From: Vibrio sp. Hep-1b-8
GTDB taxonomy: Bacteria; Pseudomonadota; Gammaproteobacteria; Enterobacterales; Vibrionaceae
Length of the DNA: 52,492 nucleotides
Assembly: GCF_006124995.1 (NCBI RefSeq)
Contig: NZ_QEWN01000117.1
Location: 1-52,492, forward strand
Direction: 5' to 3'
Below, one piece after another: positions 24,512 through 35,606 of this stretch. The notes beneath the pieces are model-generated. The model saw only the letters and a program-made list of their open reading frames with translations, was not told the DNA's origin and made no database searches. A program made the position numbers and the translations under genes. The first letter of the stretch is position 1. Each line of letters opens with the position of its first letter.

Positions 24512-26191
24512 TCAATCGTCTTGCTCTAGGTCTTCTTCCTCAAACATCGATGAACGTTTGATTTCATATTGATTGAAACTAAAAATACTCGCGCCTCGGA
24601 CGCGTTTGGTGATCACCTTTTCATCACCAAACTGAACCGTTACGTGAGTAAACACTTTGTTCTTAGCCTCTAAGGTACACTCAGCCAACGCGACTTCTAA
24701 CTCTTGATCATTAGTGTCTCGAGCATGTTTCACCTTCTCGAGATGAGCATTGGCTTCCTGCTTGTCTGCCTCTAACTTCTGTTCTTGTTCGGGAGTACGC
24801 TCTGACTTGGGCGTTTTTTTGAATTCCAGCTCTTTGCGGATAATACCCATAGTCCCTTCTTGAGCTTGAGTATATTGTTCTTTGAGCTTAGCTTGACGCT
24901 CTTTATACATTTGAAAGCGAGCAAAAACATGCACGTAGGTAGCGGTATCGCCTTCTACACCGAGATTTACGCACGTCACCTTGCCACCCACTTTAGCAGA
25001 GCCACCACTTAAAGTGCCCTGCTTTTCGTTGGCGTCACAAACCACGAGATTGTGTCCACAGCGAACTTCATTACCCATACAGTGGACACTAAGGTGAATG
25101 TCATTTGCAGCCTGTAGTTCGGCGAACTGCGCATAGTTGGCGGTAATAGAACCACCCGATTTTACGATACAGCTTTTCTTCTCACCTTCAGAAACGTTAT
25201 GGCCAATGATCCCTTTAGCCACTTCGATATCACCTTGAACTTGGATATCGGCTGATTCAATAAAGCCACCAACCGTGAGATTCCCCGTCGCCCTCACGAC
25301 CATATCTGACTCGACATTGCCGAGGACGACAACATTGCCCTTGAATTTAACATGCCCCGTCGCCACACCAATGGTAGGGAGGCATAGTGCATCTTCAACC
25401 TCAACACCACGCTCTTTGAGAATCGGCATGCCCGAAACGGAGGCAATTAACAGATTGGGATTATCAGGGGAGATCATCGTGCCCTTGCCGACCTTAAACA
25501 CCGCATCTTTACCCGGCTTAGGTGGAATGACTTTGCCAAGCACCGTCATCCCAGGCAACCCCTTAGTAGCAGGAACCCGTTTCATTAAAGGGTCATTTTG
25601 TGAAACATTGATCGTCTCGCCCAAATTAAGCATATCGACTTTACCATCAACGGAAGATTCTTTAGGCGCGAGAACTTGTTTGGTGGGATCTTTGACCAAA
25701 GGAACAAATTTGGCGTCTACACCCTGTTTAGGTTGCTTGCCTTGTGCGACGGCTTGAGTGAACGTCTCTCCAGGTTTCAACTGATGGCTCATGACCAGTA
25801 CTTTTTTCAAGGCGAGCTTATTGATCCCTTTAGTCACATGCATTTGAGCCAAAGCGTGAACGATTTGTGGGCCTCTGAGTGGTTGCCCACGATAGGCACC
25901 AGTGACAACCATACTAGCAAGCATGTCATGATCAGAAAGAACGACTTCGACACAAGCATTGCGTACCTCAGCAACCGTGATGCCAACATAGGCTTCGCTT
26001 TTCATCTCTTTTGCGCAATGAATAAAACGAGTGACTTCGTCTTCAAGCACAAATAAGTCTCCAGCGCCAATTGCTGACAACGCTTCACTCAAACCGCGAC
26101 TGTCAAAATTCTTATCAACCGTGATATCGGGTAACAACTTCGCGATAACTTGTTTGTTATCATCAGAAAAAGCAACAAACTTATCCCACAT
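24512..26191 (-). CDS. FapA-like (DUF342) protein
   Basis: A 559-aa protein with a central right-handed beta-helix of polymerised short repeats (VKFKGNVVVLGNVESDMVVRA, NLTVGGFIESADIQVQGDIE; about 285-385) and a charged coiled coil at about 425-490 (KERQAKLKEQYTQAQ...). This is the DUF342/FapA layout (Flagellar Assembly Protein A, a name given in Vibrio). FapA has been linked to polar flagellar assembly and to control of the glucose phosphotransferase system. The gene lies just downstream of the che operon, separated by a parS2 site, but has its own start, so it may be separate. Confidence 0.85.
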   Translation of the reverse strand: MWDKFVAFSDDNKQVIAKLLPDITVDKNFDSRGLSEALSAIGAGDLFVLEDEVTRFIHCAKEMKSEAYVGITVAEVRNACVEVVLSDHDMLASMVVTGAYRGQPLRGPQIVHALAQMHVTKGINKLALKKVLVMSHQLKPGETFTQAVAQGKQPKQGVDAKFVPLVKDPTKQVLAPKESSVDGKVDMLNLGETINVSQNDPLMKRVPATKGLPGMTVLGKVIPPKPGKDAVFKVGKGTMISPDNPNLLIASVSGMPILKERGVEVEDALCLPTIGVATGHVKFKGNVVVLGNVESDMVVRATGNLTVGGFIESADIQVQGDIEVAKGIIGHNVSEGEKKSCIVKSGGSITANYAQFAELQAANDIHLSVHCMGNEVRCGHNLVVCDANEKQGTLSGGSAKVGGKVTCVNLGVEGDTATYVHVFARFQMYKERQAKLKEQYTQAQEGTMGIIRKELEFKKTPKSERTPEQEQKLEADKQEANAHLEKVKHARDTNDQELEVALAECTLEAKNKVFTHVTVQFGDEKVITKRVRGASIFSFNQYEIKRSSMFEEEDLEQDD

Positions 26192-26293
26192 GCCATTCTG
26201 CCTTTAAGTTCCTTCTAGGCCGAGTGTATAAAATTAATCCTCATCACTGTATCAAAATAGTGACAATTTCAGGCATATATCACTAGATGATGT

Positions 26294-26308
26294 TTTTACA
26301 CTGTAAAT
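26294..26308. other. parS2 site 3 (intergenic)
   Basis: TTTACA-C-TGTAAA at 26295-26307, in the 121-bp gap after the che operon. Confidence 0.88.
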
Positions 26309-26312
26309 AACG

Positions 26313-28016
26313 TTAGCTAGAGCTCGGAAAGTGATGAGCCGATTTTAACGAATATACTGCGGTGACACTGCGCCCCTGCTTTGAATACTCTAGTGAATCA
26401 CACAATTCCGAAGCAAGAACGATACCGCGTCCGTGGGTGAGCGGCTGTTTTTCCTGACTTGAACCATAATTTTTCTGATAATCAAACCCTTCTCCATTAT
26501 GCTCAAGTTCCATGATCAACTTTTCTTCTTTAGGTAAAAAATTGATGCTGAGTTCTGTCCAAGCACTGTCTTCCAACTCTTTTAGCTTTTCCTCTCGCAG
26601 TTGATAGAACAAGAAAAAACCATCAGGCTCTTCTTTTATCGCAGAATCAAGTCTTAACAACCCGTGCTCAATCGCGTTGGCAAACAGCTCTGAGAGCACA
26701 GAACATACCAAGTCCAAATGCACTCCACCATGCAGTATGCCTGCCACGAACTTACGCACTTCAATCATCACGGAAACATTGCGCAATACTTCTCCATCTA
26801 AGCGCAGCTTAGATTGGCTGGGAATCTGATTGATCGTCGTGCTATTTGGCGGTGGTTCTTGAACATTGCCGTTGGAGATAGGAAACCGCATGGCAAGAAT
26901 GGATAAGTCATCCCCAACAGGCTTGTTCGCAAACTGACGAACGGAATCATACAAGGTTGGGATAATGGCTCGATTTGACAAAAAAGCCTTCTCTAAACGC
27001 TGCTGACCAAATTGTTCACCTTCCTCATTCATCGCTTCGATAACACCGTCGGTATAGCAGATGATCTGTTGGTCTGGTTCCAATTTGAAATGCACCAAGT
27101 CCGATTCAAACTCATGAGGTTGTAGAACCCCCAATGGCATGTGAGTGGAAGTCAGTCGACGGACGATTGAGCCATCTCGCTCAATCAAGTAACCATCAGG
27201 AAGCCCTCCCCCCCACCAAGAGACTTCAAACCCATTGGCTCGTACCTCAAAAATACTTGCCGCCAACATCATGCCCATAGGTAAGAAACGGACTAAAACT
27301 TCATTAATCTCCCGAGCAATCTCTCCTAAAGAAAGCCCCTTTGATGCCATGGAAAAGAATGCACGTGTAGCTGGTATGGCAGAGATTGCGGCAGGTAAGC
27401 CATGGCCAGTCGCATCAGCGATCATGACATAAACACCCCCATGAGGACGATTTGCCACAACGATTAAGTCACCGTTAAATACGGTAGATGGGGTTGAGAG
27501 GTAATTAATGCCAAAGATACTTTTTACCTGAGAACTCATCTCTATCATCAGATTAGAGAAAATGGACTCAGCGATCGCGTAATCATATCGCACCTGTTCA
27601 TGGAACTGGCTGAGTTCATCGCGCTGTTCCATTACTTCATTATGCATCTTAACAATGCGATAGTGCGCTTGAACTTTTGCCAGCAAAACACTCCGTTCGA
27701 CGGGCTTGAGAATAAAATCATCGCCATATTTCAGGCAACGTTCAAAAGATGCATGATCGTCTAATACTGTGAGGAAAATGATCGGTATATGGACATCAGG
27801 AAAAGCCTGCCGAATCTCGCTTGCAGTCGTGATGCCATCTTTGACAGGCATCATCACGTCAAGCAAGATGACATCAGGCAAGTCATCCATTTCCAACATC
27901 GCCTGAACCACGCCTTCGCCATTTTCAAATGTGCTTACAACGTCAGAGAGATCGCTAAGCATAAAGCGGCATAGCTCTCTGTTCGTAGCATGATCATCAA
28001 CAATCATTACATGCAT
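26313..28016 (-). CDS. Response regulator with PP2C phosphatase and HATPase domains
   Basis: A 567-aa three-domain protein. Receiver at 1-125 with phospho-acceptor Asp53 (VILLDVMMPVKDG). SpoIIE-type PP2C at about 190-390 with intact metal motifs (MIADATGHGLPAAIS, GDDLSILAM). A GHKL ATPase with an N-box (SELFANAIEHG) and G-box (HGRGIVLASELCDSLEYS) at about 430-560. Proteins of this design dephosphorylate or phosphorylate a STAS antagonist, here surely the STAS protein 17 bases upstream. GAGGAGG lies before ATG 28016. It is the last gene of the che operon. Confidence 0.92.
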   Translation of the reverse strand: MHVMIVDDHATNRELCRFMLSDLSDVVSTFENGEGVVQAMLEMDDLPDVILLDVMMPVKDGITTASEIRQAFPDVHIPIIFLTVLDDHASFERCLKYGDDFILKPVERSVLLAKVQAHYRIVKMHNEVMEQRDELSQFHEQVRYDYAIAESIFSNLMIEMSSQVKSIFGINYLSTPSTVFNGDLIVVANRPHGGVYVMIADATGHGLPAAISAIPATRAFFSMASKGLSLGEIAREINEVLVRFLPMGMMLAASIFEVRANGFEVSWWGGGLPDGYLIERDGSIVRRLTSTHMPLGVLQPHEFESDLVHFKLEPDQQIICYTDGVIEAMNEEGEQFGQQRLEKAFLSNRAIIPTLYDSVRQFANKPVGDDLSILAMRFPISNGNVQEPPPNSTTINQIPSQSKLRLDGEVLRNVSVMIEVRKFVAGILHGGVHLDLVCSVLSELFANAIEHGLLRLDSAIKEEPDGFFLFYQLREEKLKELEDSAWTELSINFLPKEEKLIMELEHNGEGFDYQKNYGSSQEKQPLTHGRGIVLASELCDSLEYSKQGRSVTAVYSLKSAHHFPSSS

Positions 28017-28033
28017 ACGACCTCCTCAGCTTT

Positions 28034-28333
28034 TCATTCGATGACAAACTTCTTGTCGAATCGAGAAATGGTCAAAATCTTTCTAACTTGTGGCAAGGTG
28101 TTGGTTATTTTAATCATGCCATCGTCTTGGCCTAAATAATTATGCATATTGAGCAACATGCCTAATCCAGCACTATCGATATAATCAACTTTTCTTAGGT
28201 CTATCGTAAAACGAAACTCTTGTCGGTCGTTATAACAGCGCCTAAAGTCCTGCACCAAATTGAACCCAAAAGCGCCCTCAATCAGTATTGTTATATGTTT
28301 CGCCGCAGCGTCTACCTGTGCTTCAACTGACAT
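28034..28333 (-). CDS. STAS-domain antagonist (partner of the PP2C protein)
   Basis: A 99-aa SpoIIAA/RsbV-like protein. The switch loop is YIDSAGLGMLL with Ser54 at the position usually phosphorylated in such antagonists. Domain order and adjacency point to a switch in which the neighbouring HATPase phosphorylates it and PP2C removes the phosphate. Its target is not in the window. Known relatives act on anti-sigma factors or diguanylate cyclases. Confidence 0.9.
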   Translation of the reverse strand: MSVEAQVDAAAKHITILIEGAFGFNLVQDFRRCYNDRQEFRFTIDLRKVDYIDSAGLGMLLNMHNYLGQDDGMIKITNTLPQVRKILTISRFDKKFVIE

Positions 28334-28371
28334 GTTTATCTCCTTGTGAAATAGTTAGACAACTCAAGAGT

Positions 28372-29532
28372 TCAGAACAGTTCAACCTCTCCTTCGTCAA
28401 TGCTTTCTTGAGAAGCCGCTGGAGCACCACGATTGTCAACTTGCTCCTGTAATTCGACTAACGCCAATGTGAATTCATTAAAATCGATACCATTTGTTGT
28501 CCACTGTTGGCAGAGCTCAGCAAACTGCTGTAGATAGCCCACGGTTTGCTTGGCGTAATCACCTTGCTGGACAATGATATCGGCAAACTGTAAAGCACGA
28601 ATTCCGTTATCAACTTGGGCGTGCAACAGCTCGCCACTGGAACGGATTTTCTGTACCTCCTGCTCTACAGATATATTTACCTGCTGTACGCCTCGCAACA
28701 TGTCATCGACTTTTTCCTTCGACTCAATGGCCTCGGTCATATCAATAGAGGCCATTTCACCAACGGTTTTGTTCGCCTCTTTAACCGTTTGTTGAGCCAC
28801 ACTGATCTCAGCTTCAATCTGGGTATTTAATTCTTCTGCTTTCACCGATAAGTTGCGTACCTCCTGAGCCACAACAGCGAATCCGCGTCCAGCGTCACCA
28901 GCCCGAGCTGCTTCTATTGCTGCGTTTAACGCCAACAAATTTGTCTGCTCAGACAGACCTCTCACTTGCTCCAGCAAGCGGAATACGGCGTCCAATTTAT
29001 CCGACATATCATGAATACTATGTACCGCCGAGATACTTTTCTCTGAGACATCCACAAGAGTATCGACAAACTGACGAATGATTGCCTCAGTTTTAGGCAG
29101 TACCTGACTAATGTCGCTATCGCTATCACGGCTGCCAAGCAGATTGTCGACCAATTCAGCGGTGATCTGATTTTGCCCCTCCGCAAGTTTTTGTAGTTCA
29201 AAGTAGCTTTCGTTGAGAGTCTCCACTGACTCATCCACCACACTTCTCTGATGATCTAAAGGCTCTTTTAGTTGCTGAGAAAGCACCGTAAGTAGCGGAT
29301 AGACTTCCTTAGGTGTGGTATTCACTTGGCTTGGCGTTGCCACCGCTTGAGCACTCGGTTCACTGTTATTCATTTGCTTTGGCATGACCAGCCATGGGAT
29401 TGCCGCAGCCAACACCATCAAAGCAACATGGGCGATAGAGGAGGACATACTCACAGCAATCGACAAGAGCAAGACTTGTAAGCCAACAGCGATGAAGTAG
29501 CGGGTTTTAATTTTGCTTATTTTTGTTTTCAT
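28372..29532 (-). CDS. Membrane-anchored MCP-like receptor of the che operon
   Basis: A 386-aa protein. Two closely spaced membrane helices (about 12-50) with hardly any periplasmic loop lead into a cytoplasmic coiled coil. The signalling tip is [31 protein letters not shown]. The C-terminus is EGEVELF, like the CheR/CheB docking tail x-W-x-x-F with Val for Trp. ATG at 29532 follows AAGGAAG. A longer frame to 29634 overlaps cheB and is unlikely. It probably senses an intracellular or membrane state rather than a periplasmic ligand. Confidence 0.88.
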   Translation of the reverse strand: MKTKISKIKTRYFIAVGLQVLLLSIAVSMSSSIAHVALMVLAAAIPWLVMPKQMNNSEPSAQAVATPSQVNTTPKEVYPLLTVLSQQLKEPLDHQRSVVDESVETLNESYFELQKLAEGQNQITAELVDNLLGSRDSDSDISQVLPKTEAIIRQFVDTLVDVSEKSISAVHSIHDMSDKLDAVFRLLEQVRGLSEQTNLLALNAAIEAARAGDAGRGFAVVAQEVRNLSVKAEELNTQIEAEISVAQQTVKEANKTVGEMASIDMTEAIESKEKVDDMLRGVQQVNISVEQEVQKIRSSGELLHAQVDNGIRALQFADIIVQQGDYAKQTVGYLQQFAELCQQWTTNGIDFNEFTLALVELQEQVDNRGAPAASQESIDEGEVELF

Positions 29533-29560
29533 CGTTCTTCCTTGATGTTGTAAGCCCAAA

Positions 29561-30601
29561 CTATGAATCGCTAGATAAGTAGTGGCATATCTGCTCAGCA
29601 ACGCTGTTGAGGTCAACCACTGACATTGCTGCATCCATTTCTACCGCGACACGAGGCATTCCCCAAACGACGGAAGAGGCTTGGTCCTGAGCGATGGTTT
29701 TCGCCCCCTGCTCTTTCATCCGAAGCATGCCTCTGGCTCCATCTTGTCCCATCCCCGTCAAGATCACACCTATGGCTTTTTTGCCTACCGTTTCTGCCAC
29801 TGCATCAAACATGACATCAACGGAAGGCTTGTGTCGGTTGACGGCGGGACGATCATCGAGCTGACAGTAGAGGTGAGTACCACGTCGAACAACAACGATA
29901 TGTTTGTCACCCGGAGCAAGATAGGCGCAGCCATTGCTCAATGGGGCTCGATTCGCGGTGAGCTCCTTAACCTCGATATCACTATGTTCATTGAGACGTT
30001 CAGCAAAAGAAGAGGAGAACATAGCACTGATATGTTGGGTAATGATGATCGGGGGTAACCCAGACGGCAAAGTAGATAGCACTTGTTTTACCGCTTCAGT
30101 TCCACCGGTTGATGCGCCGATAGCAATCACTTCTACTTTGTGATTATGCTTAGGGGCCGAGAGCTTAACGGCCGAATTGTGTGCTGACGATGTTGCAACA
30201 TTCGCTCCCGCCGCCATCTTGATTTTTTCGTTAACCAACGCTTTATAGTTCACCATATCAGCCGTACTTTCTACCGCTGGTTTAGGGAAATAATCTACCG
30301 CGCCAAGCTCTAATGCCGCCAGTGTCGGCCCTGCCCCATGTTGAGTAAGAGTGGAAATCATCACCACAGGCATCGGTCTTAGACGCATCAAGTTTTTTAA
30401 GAACTGGACACCATTCATTTTTGGCATTTCGATGTCGAGTGTCAGCACATCGGGATTATGTTGCTTGATCAACTCTCGTGCTTGAAAGGGGTCTTCTGCC
30501 ATGGCAACCACTTCTAAATCAGGATCTGAGTTGATCAGTTGTTGTAGCAAAGCCCTGAAGACTGGCGAATCATCAACAATAAGTACTTTAATTTTTCTCA
30601 T
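29561..30601 (-). CDS. cheB: CheB chemoreceptor glutamate methylesterase
   Basis: A 346-aa protein with an N-terminal receiver (phospho-Asp56 in [13 protein letters not shown]) and a C-terminal methylesterase domain. The Ser-His-Asp triad motifs are visible: [21 protein letters not shown] and [12 protein letters not shown]. It demethylates and deamidates receptors to reset adaptation. Its ATG overlaps the TAA of cheD by 1 base, so the two are coupled. Confidence 0.95.
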   Translation of the reverse strand: MRKIKVLIVDDSPVFRALLQQLINSDPDLEVVAMAEDPFQARELIKQHNPDVLTLDIEMPKMNGVQFLKNLMRLRPMPVVMISTLTQHGAGPTLAALELGAVDYFPKPAVESTADMVNYKALVNEKIKMAAGANVATSSAHNSAVKLSAPKHNHKVEVIAIGASTGGTEAVKQVLSTLPSGLPPIIITQHISAMFSSSFAERLNEHSDIEVKELTANRAPLSNGCAYLAPGDKHIVVVRRGTHLYCQLDDRPAVNRHKPSVDVMFDAVAETVGKKAIGVILTGMGQDGARGMLRMKEQGAKTIAQDQASSVVWGMPRVAVEMDAAMSVVDLNSVAEQICHYLSSDS

Positions 30602-31248
30602 TAAAACAGCTCCACGTCATCGTCATGTGGGCGATGACTTTCCCTATCCAACTGACTGGCATATTTTTCTTCTTGGTGCTGTAGGAGGTGCACTTCTGTA
30701 AACGGAATTCTCTTTAACCACGCCCTACCACTTATCGGGTCAAAAATGACTTTCCGAGGTTCAAGACCTCCTAGATCTTGTGCTGTCACATTCATTCCTT
30801 CTTGTTGAATGTAATTAAGAATAAATGCGACGTTCTTTTCCCCTATCATCGAGTTGCGCCCTAACATTTGCGCCCCTCCGAAGACCTTCACCTGCAAGGA
30901 AGATCGCTTAGCGCCTCTAGCGAGCATGGCATTAAGCAACATTTCCATCGCATAGCTCCCATAACGAGAAGCAGTAGAGACGACCTCCTCTGGATTCCAT
31001 GATTTGAGCTGAGACTTGCTGTCAAATGGCAACAAAAAGTGATTCATTCCACCAATCCCTTGATTGGCATCCCACATACAAGCCGCGACACACGACCCTA
31101 GCCCTGTCGCGATCAACTCGTCTTGCGCTTTTGTGCTATATATCCCTCCTGGTAACAACTTCACTATGTGCTTTTCTTGGGTTGGATGGTAAAAGCGATT
31201 GAAGTGACTGTTTTCATATTTTGGTGTTACTAGCCTCGAACTGATCAT
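30601..31248 (-). CDS. cheD: CheD chemoreceptor glutamine deamidase
   Basis: A 215-aa protein with the CheD catalytic signature [14 protein letters not shown] (Cys) and GGMNHFLLP (His), and FGGAQML. It deamidates receptor glutamines. The C-terminus has an extension ending HDDDVELF, the same last four residues as the small chemoreceptor in this operon. It lies between cheR and cheB with tight spacing. Confidence 0.93.
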   Translation of the reverse strand: MISSRLVTPKYENSHFNRFYHPTQEKHIVKLLPGGIYSTKAQDELIATGLGSCVAACMWDANQGIGGMNHFLLPFDSKSQLKSWNPEEVVSTASRYGSYAMEMLLNAMLARGAKRSSLQVKVFGGAQMLGRNSMIGEKNVAFILNYIQQEGMNVTAQDLGGLEPRKVIFDPISGRAWLKRIPFTEVHLLQHQEEKYASQLDRESHRPHDDDVELF

Positions 31249-31257
31249 TGTTATTGC

Positions 31258-32115
31258 CTATTTTTTTACGTAAATGGTGTGCCCAACATGGTGAAACAGA
31301 TCAAGGTTCGCAGGGACACTCTCTGAATGACCAATAAAGAGCACGCCATTTGGTTTGAGTTGTTGATAAAAACGTTTGATCAATTTTGCTTGGGTCTGTC
31401 TGTCGAAATAGATCATCACATTCCGACATGAGATCAGATCAAAGGGCTCTGAAAAATCCCAATTCTCCAGTAAGTTCAACTGACGAAACTGAATGTATTT
31501 TTGCAATCCAATGCGACACTTAATGTTGCCCTGCTGTGCCCCAGTACCACGGACAAAACTCGGTTTAAGATACTTACTCGGTATCGTTTTAATCGCGTCA
31601 TCGCTATAGATTCCACGCTGCGCATGTTGCAATACTTTGGTATCCAAATCCGTCGCAGTCAGTCTGATATCTTCAAACTGGTCGAACGCCTGTGCCCAAT
31701 GGAGAGAAGCCACAAAGCTGTACGGCTCCTCTCCGGTTGAACAACCTGCGGACCAAATTCTGAGTTTGCTCAGTCCTTGTTCTCGCCACTCTTTAACAAG
31801 TACCTTTTCAAGAAACTCAAAGTGGTGATACTCGCGAAAGAACTGCGTTTTATTGGTTGTCAGGCAATTAATGAAGTTAGCTTGCTCCGACGGGTCCTGC
31901 TCAATCATGGGTCGGTAATCGCGAAAACGACGTAGGCCTAGTCGCCGTAGCTGGCGACTAATCCGGCCATAAACCATGGTTCTCTTCCGATCTGAAAAGA
32001 AGATGCCGACGTTTTTATGCATGAACCACTGAATAAACTTGAAGTCTTTATCCGTCAGTTCAAACTCACTCTTATCAGCCACCGAGTTTTCAGCCTGAAC
32101 TAGAACTCTTCCCAT
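31258..32115 (-). CDS. cheR: CheR chemoreceptor methyltransferase
   Basis: A 285-aa SAM-dependent enzyme. The N-terminal helical domain (about 20-85) precedes the methyltransferase fold with [19 protein letters not shown] (SAM site), [13 protein letters not shown] and [11 protein letters not shown]. It adds methyl groups to receptor glutamates. Its ATG at 32115 lies inside the last codons of the upstream receptor gene, exactly over its EWEEF tail, a 16-base overlap. Confidence 0.95.
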   Translation of the reverse strand: MGRVLVQAENSVADKSEFELTDKDFKFIQWFMHKNVGIFFSDRKRTMVYGRISRQLRRLGLRRFRDYRPMIEQDPSEQANFINCLTTNKTQFFREYHHFEFLEKVLVKEWREQGLSKLRIWSAGCSTGEEPYSFVASLHWAQAFDQFEDIRLTATDLDTKVLQHAQRGIYSDDAIKTIPSKYLKPSFVRGTGAQQGNIKCRIGLQKYIQFRQLNLLENWDFSEPFDLISCRNVMIYFDRQTQAKLIKRFYQQLKPNGVLFIGHSESVPANLDLFHHVGHTIYVKK

Positions 32116-34496
32116 TCGTCCCCATCCTCTTCAAGCTTGAAGCTAGAATTGGCAACCTTTGGTGTTCTAATTTCGCGAACATTGTTGTCTCTCACTTTGT
32201 CCAACGACTTAGATTCAAAGGTGGTCACATTGTTGTCCGTCGCAAAGAAGTTCATCAGATGCAGCAGTTGCTTGCCTTCGTCTTTGAGTGATTGACTCGC
32301 CGCGGAGGTTTCTTCAACCAATGACGCATTCTGCTGTGTCATCTCATCCATTGTCGCTATCGCTCGATTGATTTCATCAATACCCGTAGACTGCTCCTGA
32401 CTTGAAGAGGCAATCTGTGCAATCAGCTCTGTCACCTTCTCTACGGCTTCTACAATCTCATTGAGCGTTTCTCCCAATTCATCAACCAGACGTGAACCTT
32501 CGTCGACTTTTTCAACACTGTCTTTGATTAGGCCTTTGATCTCTTTCGCCGCCGCCGCACTGCGCTGTGCGAGATTACGGACTTCACCAGCAACAACAGC
32601 AAAACCACGACCCTGTTCACCAGCACGAGCGGCTTCCACGGCGGCATTGAGTGCCAATAAGTTCGTTTGGAAAGCAATCTCATCTATCACGCCAATGATG
32701 TCGGCAATTTTCTTACTCGCGGTATTGATCTCGGCCATTGCAGACACCGCCTGACCAACCACTTCACCACCTTTACTGGCTTTTTTAGCCGCATCATCCG
32801 ATAGCTCGTTGGCTCCTTTGGCGTTATCCGCATTTTGGCGCACTGTTGCGGTCATTTGCTCCATACTCGCCGCTGTCTCTTCTAAGTTAGAGGCTTGAGC
32901 TTCGACGCGCTGACTCAAGTCATTGTTGCCTTCTGCAATCTCCGTAGAGGCAGTCGCAACGCGAGCCGATGACTGAGTAATTTTGTCAACCATATTGCGT
33001 AGGTTAAGAATGGAAGTGTTCACGGCATTGGACAGACGAGCAAACTCACCCGTGTTATCTTCGGGCATAGTGGTGTTGAGATTACCTTCGGCCACCTGAC
33101 TCATGACATCGATACACTGGCCTAACGGAACAACCATGGTATCGAGTAAGTTATTGATGCCATCGCCCAACTCTTTCATAAAGCCGTTATAAACGCTGGT
33201 ATCAATACGTTCACTCAAGTCACCGGCAATGGCTTTTTGAATCAAGGATTCGACCTGACGCTGACCATCTTGCTGTTCCGTGATGTCAACCCATTGCAAA
33301 GCTGGCCCTATGTAGTTGCCCTGCCCATCTCGCATCGCAATACAGGTGAGGTTAAATTCCAATCCGCCGACCGCAATATTGGAGGAGAAAGGGAGGCGAT
33401 CAGGATTGGTAATGATGTTGCGCTGGTGGCCTGGATTCTTATGGAAGATGTCGATGTTCTTTCCAACCAGATTACTGGCATCAAATCCCGGTAGAACTTT
33501 CTGAAGATCACTTTCTCGGCTGCGCAGTAAATTGTGTAATGCAGGATTGAGATAGGTAATGATGCCCTCTTTGTTGGCCATCATAATATTGGTTGTCATG
33601 CCAGCAACCGCAGAGGCCAATCGACCAACCTCCTCTTCTTTAGCTCGCTCTTCAGTCACATCACGCCACTCAAGCGTATTGCCAATATAGTTGCCCTGAG
33701 CGTCATTAATCGCAGCAACATTTAACTCAATCTTTAAATCTTTGATGCTAATGTCAGTGCTGTACGGCAAGTTATTCGGATCAGACAGTAGTTGTCTTTG
33801 GTGAGCCGGATTGCGATGGAACTCGTCAATACAACGCCCCATTAACCACTCTTCACTGGCCGTAAACCCTGCCCATACTGAACGCATGGTTGCTTCATGC
33901 TTGCTAAACAGATTAAGGGTTTCTTGGTTGGCGTAAGTGATTAACAGGTCTCTGTCGATCATGACCATCGCGGTTTGCGCCTGATTCACCGCGGCTTGTA
34001 AGCGGGCAATATCATTCTTCTGCTTAAGCGCTTCCGTTACGTCAGACCATTCTAATGTGTTACCTACATACGTACCGCTTGCATCTATGATCGCCCCTAC
34101 GTTCAGTTCGATCTTAACGTCTTTGACCGTGATGGTCGTGGTGTAAGGTAAGTTAGATGGATTGGATAGCATATGTCGTTGATGACTCGGATTGGTGTGA
34201 AACAAGTCTATGCAATAGCCCAGTAAGAACTCTTCGGTTGCTTTAAAATTAGGCCAAATCGATTGAAACAGAGCCTCATGCATCTTGAGCAGATCAATGG
34301 ACTTCTGATTGAGATATGTGATATTGAAATCACGATCAATCATCATCAGAGCGGTTTGAGCTGTATTGAGTGCCGAGAGTAGTTGCTCCTTCGATATTCC
34401 TTGCTCTTCTTCAGGCAGGAACTCGTCGGTTAGCGTGTCCTGCGTTGGTGCTACGAATTGAGCAGCAGGCCCTGGTTGTTTATTCCAAAATGCCAT
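32100..34496 (-). CDS. Soluble MCP with three PAS domains
   Basis: A 798-aa receptor with no membrane segment. Three PAS-like repeats, about 40-160, 163-290 and 292-412, share motifs such as [22 protein letters not shown] and [12 protein letters not shown]. Repeats one and two are very alike. Two HAMP-like stretches (about 415-520) lead to a signalling domain with [23 protein letters not shown]. The C-terminus is DEWEEF, a good CheR/CheB-docking pentapeptide. It should sense an intracellular cue, such as redox state or a bound cofactor, and feed the local CheA. Confidence 0.93.
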   Translation of the reverse strand: MAFWNKQPGPAAQFVAPTQDTLTDEFLPEEEQGISKEQLLSALNTAQTALMMIDRDFNITYLNQKSIDLLKMHEALFQSIWPNFKATEEFLLGYCIDLFHTNPSHQRHMLSNPSNLPYTTTITVKDVKIELNVGAIIDASGTYVGNTLEWSDVTEALKQKNDIARLQAAVNQAQTAMVMIDRDLLITYANQETLNLFSKHEATMRSVWAGFTASEEWLMGRCIDEFHRNPAHQRQLLSDPNNLPYSTDISIKDLKIELNVAAINDAQGNYIGNTLEWRDVTEERAKEEEVGRLASAVAGMTTNIMMANKEGIITYLNPALHNLLRSRESDLQKVLPGFDASNLVGKNIDIFHKNPGHQRNIITNPDRLPFSSNIAVGGLEFNLTCIAMRDGQGNYIGPALQWVDITEQQDGQRQVESLIQKAIAGDLSERIDTSVYNGFMKELGDGINNLLDTMVVPLGQCIDVMSQVAEGNLNTTMPEDNTGEFARLSNAVNTSILNLRNMVDKITQSSARVATASTEIAEGNNDLSQRVEAQASNLEETAASMEQMTATVRQNADNAKGANELSDDAAKKASKGGEVVGQAVSAMAEINTASKKIADIIGVIDEIAFQTNLLALNAAVEAARAGEQGRGFAVVAGEVRNLAQRSAAAAKEIKGLIKDSVEKVDEGSRLVDELGETLNEIVEAVEKVTELIAQIASSSQEQSTGIDEINRAIATMDEMTQQNASLVEETSAASQSLKDEGKQLLHLMNFFATDNNVTTFESKSLDKVRDNNVREIRTPKVANSSFKLEEDGDEWEEF

Positions 34497-34566
34497 GAGT
34501 TACCTCTCACTGGTTGCTTCTTCTGACGTGTATTACCAAAACGAATAAACCGCATTCAGATTGGCA

Positions 34567-35037
34567 TTAAGCCCAACTCTCTTCCGCTTGGTTGGGTACT
34601 GCTAGCTCTGCCGGATCGAACAAAGCGTCTAAATTAATAAGTACTAAATGACCATTGCTCACCGAGGCGATGCCACGGACATAGCTATGATCAACATCCG
34701 AGGATACGTGTGGTGATGGTTTTATCTGTTCTTCAGTCAACGGGTACACTTCTGAAACACCGTCGACAATAATGCCAAGTGGGTGTTTTTGGGTATCATT
34801 CAGCACAATCACAACCGTTGTGACACCTATTGTTGCGGGCGTTAAACCAAAGCGCATTCGTAAATCAACAATCGGCACATACTCTCCTCGGATCTCAAGC
34901 ACACCTTTCATGTAGGCCGGGGAATTTGGCACCTCTCTGACGGGGTTCCAACCGCGAACTTCTCGCACATCCAAAATCGGTACGCCGTACTCTTCACCTT
35001 CAAGTACAAAACTAAGAAACTCTTGCGTCGCGATCAT
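34567..35037 (-). CDS. cheW: CheW adaptor
   Basis: A 156-aa single CheW domain: FVLEGEEYGVPILDVREVRGW at the start and LEIRGEYVPIVDLRMRFG in the middle. It couples receptors to CheA. It overlaps the previous cheW by 4 bases (ATGA). Confidence 0.94.
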   Translation of the reverse strand: MIATQEFLSFVLEGEEYGVPILDVREVRGWNPVREVPNSPAYMKGVLEIRGEYVPIVDLRMRFGLTPATIGVTTVVIVLNDTQKHPLGIIVDGVSEVYPLTEEQIKPSPHVSSDVDHSYVRGIASVSNGHLVLINLDALFDPAELAVPNQAEESWA

Positions 35038-35597
35038 GATTCGGCCCTCAGAATGCGTTCAATATTGAGTAACTCTTCCGTGTTGAGCAGTGACATCACC
35101 TGATCGCCAACATTGATTAAACCTTGTAGGTAGGGCGTGACCATTGACTCACCGACTGCCGGATTGAGTTCATTGTGTCCGCGACTGACGACATCGCTCA
35201 CGGCATCAACCACCAACCCCATCAAACGATCTCTTTCACTGTCACTGTAACGAAGTACAATCACGACTGTGGTTGGTAGATATTCACATTTGCCAACCGA
35301 GAAGCGAGAGCGTAAATCGATAACAGGAACAATCATTCCACGTAGGTTGATCACACCAAGAACAAACTTGGGAGCTCTGGGGATAGGCGTTGGTCTTTCC
35401 CAAACACGGATCTCTTCAACATCTTTGATTTCAACGCCATACAGTTCATGCGCCAGTTCGAAACTCAAAAAATCCGCGCTTTCGCTTACTTCATCACCCA
35501 TGCTGTCGAGTAGCGCTTCCGCTTGTTCAGCAATATTTTTTTTCGCGACATCATTCATTCCAACGGAACGGTCCATGTCTGTGATTACTGCATCCAT
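35034..35597 (-). CDS. CheW adaptor, second copy with N-terminal extension
   Basis: A 187-aa protein. About 40 extra acidic residues precede a full CheW domain (FLSFELAHELYGVEIKDVEEI, GVINLRGMIVPVIDLRSRF). Two cheW genes in one operon suggest separate use by the two receptors, or by CheA and the arrays. It starts 9 bases after cheA. The N-terminal extension has no known function that I can recognise. Confidence 0.92.
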   Translation of the reverse strand: MDAVITDMDRSVGMNDVAKKNIAEQAEALLDSMGDEVSESADFLSFELAHELYGVEIKDVEEIRVWERPTPIPRAPKFVLGVINLRGMIVPVIDLRSRFSVGKCEYLPTTVVIVLRYSDSERDRLMGLVVDAVSDVVSRGHNELNPAVGESMVTPYLQGLINVGDQVMSLLNTEELLNIERILRAES

Positions 35598-35606
35598 ATC
35601 GTCTCC

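Noticed and set aside
28534..29634. Longer N-terminus for the small MCP (to 29634).
   Set aside because: It would overlap cheB by 74 bases and adds a non-typical sequence. AAGGAAG supports ATG 29532.
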